A stretch of DNA of 64,000 nucleotides from Rhodosporidiobolus odoratus (taxonomy: Eukaryota; Basidiomycota; Microbotryomycetes; Sporidiobolales; Sporidiobolaceae), in the NCBI GenBank assembly GCA_034387635.1, contig JAOANU010000010.1, forward strand, positions 62,001-126,000, written 5' to 3'. Position 1 is the first letter of the stretch, and each line of letters begins with the position of its first letter. A model generated the notes under the pieces. The model had not been told where the DNA came from. It saw only the letters and a program-made list of their open reading frames with translations, and did no database searches. This document shows, in pieces, positions 1 to 12,900 of this stretch. The position numbers and the translations under genes were made by a program.

Positions 1-2252
1 GCGGGAGAGGAGGAGGCGAGAGAGAAAAGTCTATGGCGGAGGAAGGCACGCCCACGGAGGGGAAGACGACGACGAACTCGAAGGAGGGGAGGAGGGAAGC
101 GGGGAACTGAGCGTGGGAGAGGTCGGAGGAATGGTCCTGGCTGGGTCGTACGTCGCGTACTCCCTTGTCCCACTCTCGCTGAAACTCACAGCTGGACTCT
201 CGCAGCCTCTCCCCGACACCGCTTCTCCTGCCGCTGGCTGCTGCCCGTCTGGGACCAACGCTTTTCGTGCCCCTTCTGGCACTAGCAGCCGCCCTGGGAT
301 GGCTCAGTGCAGTCACGGTCGGAGTAGAAGGACGGTATGTGGGAGCACGGTAAGCAGCGAGCCGCTCACCTTGACAAGGCATACCTAACCGATCTTCTCT
401 TGCAGCTCTTTCCCCGCCCTCGCCTCTGCCGTCTTCCCACATCGCTTCAAGCTGCACTTGGTGGGCGAGCTCCTCGCGAGCGTATACGTCCTCCTTGGCT
501 CAGTTTTGCGGACCACTCTGGGCGTGGTAGCTGCGGCGGAAGTGGCTGTCGACTTGATTGTGCCAGACCGAAAGAGGAGGGATTGGGAAAGGCTACTAGC
601 GGTGCTGAGCGTTTGCGGAGCTTGGGTACGTCTGCAGCTTGACTTGACCTGCGCCTACGCCGTATTCTGTGACGCGCCGCTCAACGAGTACTGACGTGAC
701 CGTGACCCGCAGTTCCTCATTCCCCTCGTCATTCCACCTCTCCTCCGCCTCCTCCAGCTCGATGCGCTTTTCTACCCTCCCCCGTCCTCCTCCGTCCGCT
801 ATACCCGCCTTTCTTCAACCTCCACAGCCGACCTCTCCACCTCTTTCCGTTCGCCCTACCCTTCCTCCGCTTCCTCGCCCGACGAGCGCCGCCGACCGCG
901 CTGGACTGCACTCCTCCGATTGCCCGCCTACTCCCTCGCGTTCGTGACCTGGCCACTCGCGCTGCTCATTCTCGGTGTCCGGCTCAAGCGGTTAAACCAC
1001 GATGCCTCGTCTCCCTCCTCCGCGCTTCTGCACGCCGACGGGACCTTTCTGGCCGACATTCCGCTCTTCGCTCCCGAGGATGAACAAGGGTCTCTCTGGC
1101 CGCCTATCCTGCTCACGTTCTCCGCGCTTCTCACCGCTGGTCACGAAACCTTCTTCTACCTCACCTCCCTCGTCCGACCTTCCTCGACGTCTACCGCTCG
1201 ACGACGACGCCAGAGTCGTCATGGAGATGGCAACGCAGGCGGGAGTAGCGGAGTCAGTTTCTCTAGGGATTTGCCAGCGGGTGCGGGCGGGGCAGGGGAA
1301 GGTGCGCCGGCAGCGACAACTGCGGCTGATAGGGAAGGGAAACGGAACCAGTACCCCCTCGCGATTGCGGTCGGCTTGGGCATCAGTTTTCTCATTCACC
1401 TGGGGTGGGCGCTCGTTGGGTCTTTAGGGCTTTCACCTGCACTTTCGCACGGTCATCGAGAAGGAGGAGGAGGAGAGGTTGAGTTGCCAAGCGGGAACCT
1501 GCTCAGCGATTCGAGATTGAAGAGAGGGGATGGGTGGTTAGGGATGGTTAGGTTGTTGGTCCTGGTCGGTATACTGGGGCAGTTGAGTACATCGGCGAGG
1601 TTAGGGATCGGACGAGCCCGACGTGGGTTGGCGTACTTGCGCCCTTCTCCTTCCTCCTCTTCGTCTTCCTCTTCTCCCGCGCCTCCGTCAAGCTCCTCAC
1701 CCTGGCGCAAAATCCTCGCCCGCCTCCTCATCTGGTCCGCCATAGCCACTTGCAGTTGGCTGGTCGTGGCAGTTCCTAAAGTAGGCAGGGAAGGTCAGGG
1801 GGGAAAGAGGGAAGTCGGAGGGCATGGGACTGGGTTGGTTTACTGTGCCGAATGGGCCACGGTGGCTCTGGGAGGGATTGGGGGGTGTTTGGGTCCCGGT
1901 AAGTTTCGGTATTTCTCATTCTTCCTCGCTGGTACTGCTTGCCCTCGGCTGCCTGCGCGCTCGATCGGCTTCGCCCTGGCGCGTCTGAAGCTTATCAGTC
2001 TTGTCTCCCCGGGTCTCTACAGCCCTAGCCTACCTATCCCTCTTCCACCTTCGCCCCCCTCGAACAATCTTTACCTCCTCCCCCTCCTCGCCGCACTTCT
2101 CAACCGACGCCCTCCTGCAACGCAAAGAACGTCAAGTCCAACGTCGGCTGAGTGGGAGGAGGGTTTGGACTGATGTCGGGGTGTTTGGGTTGTTGGGACC
2201 CGTCGGGGTGGTCTTGGTCGCGAGGGGGGTTTGGGCGTTGGTCGGCGGTTGA
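1..2252 (+). CDS. Multi-pass membrane protein of unknown function (5' end outside window)
   Basis: I do not recognise the family. The reading frame is open to the left edge, so the start lies outside. Exons joined in phase: <1-147, 192-349, 406-625, 713-1898, 2023-2252; introns begin GTACGT, GTAAGC, GTACGT and GTAAGT and end in CAG. The encoded part is about 645 residues. Hydrophobic segments are visible near LFVPLLALAAALGWL, ELLASVYVLLGSVL, FLIPLVIPPLLRLL, LAFVTWPLALLILGV, ILLTFSALL, AVGLGISFLIHLGWALVG, LLVLVGILGQL, LIWSAIATCSWLVVAVP and the C-terminal GLLGPVGVVLVARGVWALV. Loops are rich in Ser/Arg/Pro and look disordered. The next gene in the same direction also encodes a multi-pass membrane protein. 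The pairing could mean a shared membrane role, but nothing in the sequence proves it. The first exon is uncertain. Confidence 0.6.
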
Positions 2253-2428
2253 GATCAAGTGTAAGGGAATGGGGGGAAGGGGTCGGGCGGGCAGCGGTTT
2301 CGTAGGAGGAAAGGATTACGAGGAATGTTGCCTGTTTTTTTTTTTTCTCCCACGTCTGGACCAAGGATGTCGCGGTTTTCGTGGCGCTGTGATGTGAGCA
2401 AAGGCTAGAGCTGCGATGCTTCGTCTGC

Positions 2429-5152
2429 ATGCCTTTGCGCTTGTACTCGTGTGACCCGGATCTGGGTGCGGCGATCACCTCGAGGCCCGCGACGACGAGA
2501 AGGCGGCGCGGGTTCGCTCGTCTTGCAGCATCTCAAGGCTCGCCAATGGTACGCGTCACTCTGCTTGACAGGATGGATGAGCTCACGCATGCCCTTTCCG
2601 TAGGAGTGCCTTGGCTCAATCGGTTCCTCGTCTTCATCCCGTCGGATCATCTTGCTCGCCGCCGTCGTTGTACTCTCGACTGCATCTGCAGACTTTACAT
2701 TGTCTAGATTAGCACTTTATGGCACTCATGTCATCCTCCTACACCCTCTCGTCCCACTCGCACTTCTCTCAGTCTCTCGACTCCTCTTCTTTCGACATGT
2801 CAACGTCTCCAAGCAAGCACCTCGAGTCGGATCGACGCAGACGGTCAAGTTGTGGACAGCAGCGGTTCCAGTGGTGACTACGGGCTATCTCAGACTATGG
2901 GCAGTTAGGTGGAATAGGTCTTGGGTGTGGACTGGCGTCGAGGTGCGTCGTTTTCCTGTTCTTCCTTTCTGTTGTACTCCTCCTTGCCTCAACGCTGTCG
3001 AACTCATCTGTGAAGGTGGCAGGTCTTCGTGCCTATCCTCCTCGGCTTGCTACCCCAAACCTGGTCTTCCTCATCACGCCCGTCGAATGATGGATACTCC
3101 GCTCCTCCTTCCGACAGCCCGCCTTCGCTGGCACAAGACAGTGACGACTCGCACCCGTCTTCCTCAGCTCGACCAAGCACTTCAAGCGCGTCATTCCGCC
3201 CATTCTCTTCACCTGCGCCAACGGCAGCAAGCCCCGTCCCTATCTCGCTTTTCCTCCTCCCCGCCTTGGTCGGCGCAGAACTCTTTCTGACTGATCTGGC
3301 ATCCGTCTGGGGGGTCTGGATAGCGGTACTGTTGATTATGTGCGAGACCGCGACGGTGTGGAGTTTGCGAGAACTCGCTGCGGAGCACCAAGGGAAGAAC
3401 TGGAGAGACGGAATTGAGGTGTTGTGTCAGGTCGCCTGGGTATGCCGTCAAGGGTCCTGCCTTTGTCTCCGAGACTGCGCTCACGCTCGTACTTCGCAGC
3501 GTGGCTTGTGTCTGCACTCCATCGTCTACCTCGCCCTCTTTCCCCTCGGCTTGCACACCTTTCCCTTCCTGTATTTCCGAAAATGGGACATCCTCACCCT
3601 CGTCGCCTGGCCCTTCCTTTCTCTCCTCTCTCTGATCGCGCTGTTCGCCCTCCTCGCCTGTATACCAGAAGGCGGAGATGAAGGACCAGGATGGGCTACC
3701 CTCCTCTCGGCGAAGAATTGCCTCTTCCTCGCCCTCACCTCGATGACGGGGCAAGAAGCACGAAGTACCGGCGGAACTCGCTTTTTAGTCTTCCTCACGT
3801 ATGGCGGAGTCGCGGTCTGGTCAGCTATGCAGGAAAGGCCTGGTTTGGTTGGCAGCGCTATCCAGTTACCGGTTGGACTGGCTAAGCTCGCGGGGCGCGG
3901 CGGAAAGGGCGACTCGACTGCGTCGTCCTCGCCACCCAGCGAGATCGACTTGGACACTAGACCTTCCGGCCTCGGCAACTATTTATCACCTCACCCTTCT
4001 TTATCGCGTCGCCTCAGCCTCCTTTCTTTATTGCCCTTCGCTCTCTGGCTCATCTCCCTCCTCTTTCCCCTCTGCGCTACCGGCATCCCGTTCACCTCGA
4101 CATGTCACAGCGTCGATATCGTCGTCTCGCACTTCAACCGCCCACTTCCCGACGTGGCGCAGCACATCCGCTCTATCAAAACGTTTCCCCTTCTCGCCGC
4201 GAGTCGGACGAAGACGCGGGTCGTACTCTACCATAAAGGCACACTGAAGGAATCCGAGTTGTGGGACGGCTTAGGCGGTGCGATCCGGAAGGAGAAGGGG
4301 GACAGCGTTGTTCTTCTCCCGAATTGGGGCCGAGAAGGCGGAACGTACCTTTCTCACATCCTTTCCCGCTACGACTTCTCTTCGACTGTCAATTCCCCTT
4401 CGACGCTCGGTCGGTCCCTCCCGTCTGCCCCTCTTGCGGACCTAGCCGACCAAACCCTGTTCCTTCAATCCCACATCCACTTTGACTTCGTGCTCATGAG
4501 ACGGCTGTACGCCGCTCTCTCCCCCTCGACTGGATTCCTCACCCTCGGCCCTATCATCCCCAATACCTGCGGCGAAGATGAAGGACGGGGTGGCGTCTTC
4601 GTTGGGGTGCAGAAGATTTGGCAGGCGATCAAGGGCGTCAAGGAGGAGGAGGAGGGGGCGCGGGAGCAGCAGGGGATGTGCGCGAGCGAGGGGAAGAAGG
4701 ATACGTTTGCGTCGACGTGGGGTGGGCAGATGGCGGTTAGTCGGGAAACGATCTTGAAGAATCAGCTCGGGGTTTATGAGCAGCTCAAGGCGTGGGTTGA
4801 GGTGCGTGTTATCCGCGGTTCATTCTCGAGCACGCAAAAGCCCAGGGCTGACAAGGTATGTTGCGGCACAACAGGCGCCCGATGACGACCCTATCCACCA
4901 CGAGTGGAATCCGATGGGGCCATCCTCTCAGTCGTGCGTCTTTGCTCCTTCATCCCCAGCGCCTTGTTGTTCTTCCTCGTCTCCGCTTGCTGACTCAAGT
5001 CCTCGTGCAGAGACCCTGCCTTTGGCCATTCCCTTGAGCGGTCTTGGCCTCTCATCTTTTACTGCGACGACCCTTCTTTCGTACAACAGTGCCCGGATTC
5101 GTCGCAGTCCACGGTGTGTCAGTGTTTCGATAGCACTTCCCGAGCACCGTAA
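2429..5152 (+). CDS. Multi-pass membrane protein with C-terminal DUF3431 domain
   Basis: Exons 2429-2548, 2604-2942, 3023-3439, 3500-4801, 4875-4933 and 5011-5152 give about 792 residues. The 60-nt intron at 3440-3499 is in frame, so retention would not break the protein. The first ~480 residues contain about seven hydrophobic segments. The last ~280 residues show the DUF3431 pattern: DIVVSHFNRPLPDV, then VVLYHKG, NWGREGGTYLSHIL, LADQTLFLQSHIHFD, and ERSWPLIFYCDDP near the end. DUF3431 is a fungal family of unknown function, sometimes suggested to be glycosyltransferase-like; I cannot assign a reaction. Most DUF3431 proteins I know are soluble or single-pass, so the long membrane region is unusual. 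Start: the ATG at 2429 is the first in frame and joins in phase to the first membrane segment. Confidence 0.75.
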
Positions 5153-5612
5153 TCTATCGCGTATCGACTCTCGAGCGACACGATGAGTTGTCGGCGCGAG
5201 CCTCGCTCACACCCTGTTGACTGAGAACAGAATCTACCTGGCCTTTCTGCGCCCGCTTTGTCTCCTTGAAAATACGCCTTCGACCTGCGCCGTCCCCGTC
5301 CTCGGTCGATGCGCGGGTGCGGGCAATGTATGTAGCCAAGGCATCGTATTGAGCCGTTTCGCCCTGTTCGGCCGCGCTGACTTACGGGTCCACGAACGCT
5401 TGCCCGCCTTTCCGCTGACGCAGCGTCGTACCTGACAATCTCTCGGATGCTTGAGCTGCTAGGCGTGACGGCGAAAAGCCGACGGATCTTCCGCTTTCGC
5501 TGGAGGAACTGGCCGACCTTCTCATTCCCGAAGACGTCGCAGCGACCGGCTTCCGGCCCGCTTCTGTCCTCCGCTTCCTGTCCTTCTGTCCACCTTTTTT
5601 CGCCAGTACACC
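5153..5612 (+). other. Intergenic region, probable promoter of the O-methyltransferase gene
   Basis: 460 bases between two genes on the same strand. No convincing coding sequence or RNA gene is visible. The last ~60 bases before the ATG at 5613 are pyrimidine-rich, as is common for promoters and leaders of this genome type. Confidence 0.4.
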
Positions 5613-7529
5613 ATGGCTATCACTGTCGACGATGCGCCCAGCGTTGACCGCTCCGGTCTTGCCGCTTTGATCGCGCTTCGCGACTCGCTCAATTCGAGCA
5701 TCGACCGCCTCATCGAATCCGCGGACGCCGTGCCGTCTCTTGATTCCTTCGACGACGTCCTCGCAAGGCCTTCAGCGACCGCTATCGAGGCGGCTGCCAC
5801 TGCTAAAGGGCTTGTTGCACTTCTGCAGGGGTGGACGGGCGTTATCGATGCGAGTTTCGCCGTAGGTCGCTTTTTCTTCTTTTCCCTGATCTTCGGTTTT
5901 CGGCGGTACTCACCCTTTCTCCCCTGCCTGGCAGTTCCACCTGACCTCGAGCTTGAGGGTTGCTGTTGACGCGCACGTCGTCGAAGCGCTCGTCCAAGGC
6001 AAGAAGAATGGCAAAGCTGCGCTTCATGTAGACGAGATTGCGAAGGCCAGCACGATTGATCCGGCAAAGCTGGGTGAGCTCGTTGGCATCTTTTAGCTTT
6101 TTGAACCTGAGCTAATGTGTATCACTGATTTGGTCAGCTCGTATCCTTCGCCTTCTGACCGCTCACCACATCTTCCGAGAGGTGGAGCCGAATGTTTTCG
6201 CCAACAACCGTCGCTCAATCATTCTTGACACGGGAAAGAGCATTGCTGAGCTCAAGTCGTGCGTTCGCTTCACGACATTCGTCTCGCTCTCCTAACTCGT
6301 GCATCTTCTTCCCAGGAACAACGATTGGTTTTCCGGAACAAACGGCATTGCCGCTTGCACTACCCTGCTGTAAGTCTCCCTCCTTCTCACTGAGGCTCTA
6401 CATTATTCCATCCACTTTGCGAATGCAGCACCAACGAAGGCCTCAGAGCTTCCGGCTACGTGGCCGACACCCTCTTCGCGCCGTCAACCTCGCACTCGTA
6501 CTCGCCTGCCGAGACTCCGTTCGCCATGGCGAAGGATGCGAAAGTGTCAGCGTTCGACATGTGGTACAGGGAGAACGGGGCCGCGGATAGGGAGAGATTC
6601 GGGGCTGCGATGGCTGGGATGGCGGCGTTGTTGGGCAAGGGAGACAAGGGTGCGCAGACTTTCCCTTCCCTTCCGTACTGGTACTCACGGTAGCTAGATA
6701 AGACAGGGTATCCCTTCGAACTGCTTCCTGTTGGCGCGACTGTCGTCGATGTCGGCTCCGGAGTTGGCGCCATCAGCCTCGGGTTGTCCAAGTCAGCTCC
6801 GCAGGTGACCTTCGTCCTGGAGGATCTCCCGGGTGTAATTGATGGACCTACGACTGAGGTACGCTCGCTGAACCTCAACATTACTCGAGCGCTGCTGAAC
6901 AGTTTCCTGCCTACAGTTCTGGCAAAAGCAAGCGCCGAAAGAGCTCATCAATGGCCGGGTCAAGCTGGTTTCGCAGGACTTCTTCTCGCCGCAGACGGTC
7001 AAGGGTGCCGATGTCTATCTCCTCAGTCAGATTGTGTAAGTCGTCCATCCTTGATTGTACAGCTCCCTGCTGGCCCGCCCCTCATAACTTGGTTGACAAG
7101 GTCGCGCTGACCTTTGTTCCTCTCCTACATATCTGCACTTCCGCGCTGCCTGCCTTACTCCTCGGATACCCCTACGTCGCGATCCACAGTCACGACTGGC
7201 CTGACTCTCACGCCAGCCAAATTCTCTCCCATCTCTCTGAGGCCGCCGGCCCGACTTCCCGCCTTATCATCATCGAAAGCCCCTACGACTACCTCACTAC
7301 CCCCTCTGAAGCTTCCGACCGCAATCTCTTCAACCCTTACTTTGTCGACTTGCAGATGCTCGTCCTCCTCAATGGTCAAGAAAGGACAGAGGAGCAGTAC
7401 AAACTGCTTGCGGAGAAGGCGGGATGGAAGTTTGTTAAGGTGTGGAAGACGGGGGTGGAGGGGAGGGACGGGTCGTATAGGCACTACGAGTTTGAGCCGG
7501 TGGCAGTGGCGAATGGAGGGATGGCTTGA
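5613..7529 (+). CDS. SAM-dependent O-methyltransferase, plant COMT-like class
   Basis: Eight exons (5613-5861, 5935-6073, 6138-6258, 6316-6369, 6429-6649, 6707-6858, 6917-7035, 7190-7529) give 464 residues. The N-terminal ~230 residues are helical, with a winged-helix-like dimerisation region (HVDEIAKAS, ILRLLTAHHIF). The Rossmann part has the SAM motif VVDVGSGVGA near residue 276, then FVLEDLP, and VHDWPD near residue 353, which supplies the usual catalytic His of the family (PF00891). The large intron 7036-7189 splits the codon just before HDWPD, and the join restores the motif, which supports the model. It would transfer a methyl group to a hydroxyl of a small, probably aromatic, substrate; the substrate cannot be read from sequence. 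A decayed paralog lies at 36.2-36.6 kb. The inverted GUT2 fragment begins about 675 bases downstream. Confidence 0.85.
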
Positions 7530-8204
7530 GCGGGTATATCTGGCTTTCTGTGTCTTTTCCCTTGTCCTGTGGTTTGTGCGTATCCCTATCAGTGCAAACG
7601 TGCTTGTTTTCTATCGCTCAGCTTTTCCCGATTCGTGTGCACTCGTGACGAGAGGCCGAGGGTGCTTGCACTGGCATGAAGTAGACCTCTCAGGCTGCCA
7701 TCAAGTCAAGAAGCGCAAAGTAAGGTAGCCGTCGCTGGGCTGCCTTGGGGCGTTCAGTCGTTCTGGGGTACGACGACGGGAGGCTGGGAGCAAGCGGTAA
7801 GATGCGTGAGCGACTCAAGGAACAGAAGCCCCCGCGCATCCGCTGCTGCCAATCTATTCAAGTTCATCTTCTCTCTCTTCAAACCTTCTTCGCGTCACCA
7901 GCGCCCCTTTCACGCGTCTCCCACGTACTTCAGGCTCACAGGCGCCCTGTACGTTGTATCCATGCGCGTTACAAAAGTATGTATATAGGGAGCAAGCGCA
8001 CACCCAAGCAACCCCATACCTGCAGGACCTAGGTAAGTAAGCTCTACAGTGCCTGCCGAGCGTTCCGCGAGATCGGTCTTCACAAGTTGGAGTGACATGC
8101 TGAGAACAAGCCTTCAGCTGGGTAGGGGCGCTACGAGAGTAGCGGCGACGCTCAAAAGAAAACCGGGTTGAGAAGGCCAAAACGGCAACCCTCTGCCGCA
8201 GAGT
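7530..8204 (+). other. O-methyltransferase 3' flank; no gene seen
   Basis: No supported coding sequence. This stretch holds the likely 3' UTR and terminator of the O-methyltransferase gene and ends where the inverted GUT2 copy begins. Homology to the GUT2 3' flank fades between about 8150 and 8205. Confidence 0.35.
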
Positions 8205-8954
8205 CTGAGGGAAGAGATGGCACTACTTTACAAGGATCTCTAGGCGGGTTTTTGGAATGGTAGATATGTACAAAACGGAGAGCGTGTCTAGTCGGAAGGA
8301 GAAAGAGGGAAATGTAGCGGATAAAGTGTCTGTCCATCTCGGTTTACCACCGTCCACCGGTCCTCTCTGGCGGGGTGTTGCTCTTGTAGTCGACCTCCTC
8401 ACCGTTCTTGGTCGGTGCCTCGTTGCCACCCGCGCGGCCCTTGCCCTCGTCACCCGCTTCGAATGCGAGGTTCTTGCCGTCCTTGCCGAGTGTCAAGTCG
8501 ACGAATGCGTTGTTGAGGTGCAGCTCCTTGACCCCAGCGGCGATATCAAGGTACTCTTCAAGCTAAGCGTGGTCATACCGGGTCAGTGACACGAAATGAG
8601 CAGATGAAAAGTCTAAATGCAGGAAACTGTCGGGGCAAAAACAGCTTACGTTGATCGAACCGTCGGCATTGCTGTCGACTTCGGAGATGATGTTGCTGAC
8701 GGTGGACTGCAGAGGAGCATGGACAGCGGAGGTGGCCAGAGTCAGTTTTATATGGCTCGATCGACAGGTGGAGCAGTAGACGCACCTCATCCGCCTCGAG
8801 GCCCAGCTTGGTCATGGTCTTGGTCAAGTCGACCGGGTCAATCTTGCCATCGTGGTCGGCTGCACAGGGAGAGTACATTCGGGTGAATCATGTGTGTGTA
8901 AGTAGGAGTGTCAGGGAAAAGTTAGCGCACCATCGATCTGCTCAAACTTCTTCT
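8205..8954 (-). pseudogene. Inverted partial copy of the GUT2 3' end (left arm)
   Basis: The minus strand repeats the last part of the GUT2 gene at 12556-13305 almost base for base. Positions pair as left + right = 21510 over the whole arm, so there is no net indel. The copy starts inside GUT2 exon 7 (the stretch encoding KKFEQID), carries both EF-hand exons, all three introns with intact splice sites, the stop codon and about 120 bases of 3' flank. Only a handful of substitutions are visible, for example Glu to Asp in the GPVEGG stretch of an overlapping frame. It has no promoter or start and lacks the whole enzyme part, so it is a fragment and not a working gene. The near-identity implies a recent duplication or continuing gene conversion. 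Confidence 0.9.
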
Positions 8955-9972
8955 CCCTCTGCGGTGAGCAGAACCGCACCTGGTCCTCCTTCTGACTCGG
9001 AGACCATTGACACATGGCTTGACGCGTGCTGGCTCGATAGCTGTGAGCAGTGTTGGCCGGAAAAGACGGGCGACCTGGCGACGAGCCCGATAAATCCTCG
9101 CACTCGTGTTGCCAGCCCCGCACGGAGCAGGCCTCCCTCCCTATAGGGCACTGAGCGTCCGCCTTGAAGATGGTCGGTGCGAGGAGGAAGGAGGAAAGGC
9201 TTTACATCGACAAACAGACCACGGATCTCGCCGATGGGCCCATAGCTAGTTGATTTACACAAGTACAAGTACAGCCTCAACCCGCCAGCCATAGACCAGA
9301 AGTAGCCCCCTTGCATTGCTGCAAACCGACGGGCAAAACAATATATTGCGAAACCCGGCGGCTTGCACCGTGTCGTCGATCCTGCCGGACGGGAGGAGCG
9401 GGAAGCTGAGGGCTATGGCGAGAGCGGCTGGCTGATTGGCAGCACAAGCACAGTGATAGTAGAGTGCGAGACGGTGTCCTCCCGGTGGACCCGCGGGCGA
9501 GAAAGGAGAGGCTAGGGGGGTCCCCGTCAAGGGCTCCGTCACTTGCAACAGAGGTCGGTCTCGCTCCCCCCTCTCGCTTGGCTCTCGCTGATCAGGCTAA
9601 GGACTCACTTCACTTCCTCCTCACCTGTGCTGGTCTGCTCTTCCAGTAAATACCTTACCGCACTACCCAGGTCAGTCATACTCTCGCCTCGACTTGTCGA
9701 CCACCCTGCTGCCCTCCACTGTCCCTCCACACTGGCAATGCATAGCGCGTGGGGGCAAACCGCGGAGGACAGCCGTGCGAGGTGGCGGACGCTCTCACCT
9801 GCAGCGCCTGTCGACCCTCCTTACTCGCACAACGCTGGTCGACTTCACGCACTCTAAGCCCAGATTCGATCTCGACGAAACTAACCTATTTCGTCTCCGA
9901 CCCTTCCTCCGCTTCGTTCTCAGCAGAACACAACTCCTCTCCTTCCTCTCGTAGCTTCCGACACCCTTCACC
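8955..9972 (+). other. Probable promoter and 5' UTR region of GUT2
   Basis: About 1 kb without a supported gene. Homology to the right arm stops at about 8954. Short open frames here have no family resemblance. The last ~120 bases before the GUT2 ATG are CT-rich, typical of a leader. Confidence 0.4.
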
Positions 9973-12900
9973 ATGTCGCGCTTCTTCCGCCCGCAATCCT
10001 TCATTCGTCGGAGGCCTATCGTCTCTTCGTCCCTCGCCTTGACGGGCTTGGGCGCCTACTCGATGGTCACTTCCGGCCCCGACGCGCCTCTCAAGGTCGA
10101 CGCCGAGTCGCTCTACTACTCTGCTCTCCGTATGGAGTCGCCCGAAGGAACCCTCGACCGCCCCGGCACCATGTGGACCCCTCCCAGTCGCGAAGAAATG
10201 CTGCAAAAGCTGGGTGCACCGCCGGCAAGCGATGCCGAGCACGACGGCAAGGGTGGTAGGAGCGGGCTGAGCTCAAAGGGAGCCGAGAAGGACAAGAAGA
10301 GCGACGTGCAGAAGGCAGGGCAGCAGGACCCGCAGAACCAGGCGAAGGAGCCGCCTAGTCCGGAAGGCGAGTTCGACTTGCTTATTGTCGGTGGTGGCGC
10401 TACCGGTGCTGGTGTTGCTCTTGATGCGGCGTCCCGAGGTCTGAAGGTTGCCATGGTCGAGCGAGATGACTACTCCTCCGGTACGCCTTGCCCTCCCTTT
10501 CTCTCACGCGATCCACCAGACCCGACTTAACCCCTATACATTCGCAGGTACCTCTTCGAAGTCCACTAAGCTCGTACACGGTGGTGTTCGTTACCTTCAA
10601 AAAGCCGTCTTCGAGCTTGACTATGAGCAGTACAAGCTCGTTAGGGAGGCTCTCCACGAGCGCAAGACGTTCCTCCACATCGCCCCTTACCTCTCGCACT
10701 CCCTCCCCATCATGCTTCCCATCTATACCTGGTGGCAGATCCCCTACTTCTTCTCGTGAGTTCTGATGTTCAGCTCCTCGGCCCCGGGACTCCTTCCCAG
10801 ATCCGCTTGGCGCTTCTGACCTCCCTCCTTTCACGCGCAGTGGCTGCAAGATGTACGACCTTTTGGCCGGAAAGGCCAACATGGAGTCTTCCTACCTCCT
10901 CGGCAAGGGCAAGGCATTAGAGGCTTTCCCCATGCTCAAGTCTGACGGTCTTACCGGTGCTGTTGTCTACTACGATGGTGCGTCTCATACTCGCTCTAGC
11001 GAAAAACTCCTCGGGAAATAAGGCGACTGACCCGCCTTTTCCCAAATTTCGATCTTCAGGTCAGCACAACGACTCTCGCATGAACATGGCCCTCGTCCTT
11101 ACCGCGGTCCAGTACGGCGCTGTCGCTGCCAACCACACCGAGGTCATCTCTCTCATCAAAGACCCCCAGGGTCAGGTCAAGGGCGCCAAAATGCGTGACG
11201 TGATCACTGGTCGCGAGTGGGAGACGAAGGCGAAGGTTCGCTCATCTCCATCGGCTTACAATGGCCCAGTGCTCAAGCTTTGACTCCTCTGCAGGGCGTC
11301 ATCAACGCTACCGGTCCTTTCTCCGATGGCATCCGCAAGATGGACGAGCCGACCACGCAGAACATCGTCGCTCCCGCCTCTGGCGTTCACATCACCCTCC
11401 CGAATTACTATGCCCCCGCCAAGATCGGTCTCATCGATCCCTCTACTTCCGACGGCCGTGTCATTTTCTTCCTCCCGTGGCAGGGCAACACTATTGCCGG
11501 CACGACCGATTCCCCTGCCGCCGTCGAGCAGCACCCGATTCCCAAGGAAGAGGAAATCGAGTTCATCCTGAACGAAGTCCGCAACTACCTCTCGCCCGAT
11601 ATCCGTGTTCGTCGCGGAGATGTTCTTTCCGCCTGGTCGGGTCTTCGCCCGCTCGTCAAGGACCCGAACGCTAAGGACACCCAGTCTCTCGTCCGCAACC
11701 ACCTTATCAACGTATCCCCGTCTGGCCTTCTCACCATTGCGGGCGGCAAGTGGACGACCTACCGTGCTATGGCTGAGGAGACTGTCGACCGCGCCATCAA
11801 GGAGTACAGCCTCAAGCCGGAGCGTGGCTGCATCACCAAGGACGTCAAGCTCGTCGGTTCTCAGGGCTGGACGAAGATGATGTTCATCAAGCTCATCCAG
11901 CAATTCGGTCTTGAGGTGCGTGAAATTGCGCTCTCGTTGCGTTGACCTTCTCGAGATTAACTTCTTTTCCTCTGTTTTCTTCTTCCATCTCCTATATCCC
12001 GCTCCGCCTACCACAGTCTGACGTCGCTCAGCACCTTGCCGAGACCTACGGCGACCGAGCTTGGGGTGTTTGCTCAGTCATGCCCCCTACCGGTCTCCGA
12101 TTCCCCGTTCACGGCACCCGCATCGACCCCGTCTACCCTTACGTCGACGCCGAGGTCGTCTGGGCCTGCCGTCGCGAGTACGCCACGACCGCAGTTGACG
12201 TGATCGCCCGCCGTACCCGCCTTTCTTTCCTCAACTCGGAAGCAGCCCTTGAGGCCCTCCCCAAGGTGATCGACATCATGTCGGACGAGCTCGGCTGGGA
12301 CAGCGACAGGAAGAACCAGGAGTTCCGCGACGCTTGCTCTTTCCTCAGCTCGATGGGCTTGTCCGAGAACAGGCTCGGCAAGTTGACCCTCCAGGACGTC
12401 CGCGATGGCAGGCACAAGCAGCACCTTGAAATTGACGAAGATCGTGCGTTCCTCTTTTTCGTCTTCCACTCTCATCCGCCGCGCGTACTCACGGTACCCG
12501 CTGGACACAGTCCTCGCTCGCACCGTCTTCACCGCCGACGAGCTCGAAACCCTCAAGAAGAAGTTTGAGCAGATCGATGGTGCGCTAATTTTTCCCTGAC
12601 ACTCCTACTTACACACACGTGATTCACCCGAGTGTACTCTCCCTGTGCAGCCGACCACGATGGCAAGATTGACCCGGTCGACTTGACCAAGACCATGACC
12701 AAGCTGGGCCTCGAGGCGGATGAGGTGCGTCTATTGCTCCACCTGTCGATCGAGCCATATAAAACTGACTCTGGCCACCTCCGCTGTCCATGCTCCTCTG
12801 CAGTCCACCGTCAGCAACATCATCTCCGAAGTCGACAGCAATGCCGACGGTTCGATCAACGTAAGCTGTTTTTGCCCCGACAGTTTCCTGCATTTAGACT

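Noticed and set aside
8573..8878. Possible independent EF-hand gene on the minus strand
   Set aside because: It is the duplicated GUT2 fragment, lacking a start, promoter and the enzyme domain; the 101-residue frame reads through introns.
8942..9316. 124-residue minus-strand open frame upstream of GUT2
   Set aside because: No motif, no conserved start and it overlaps the end of the duplicated arm; composition looks random.
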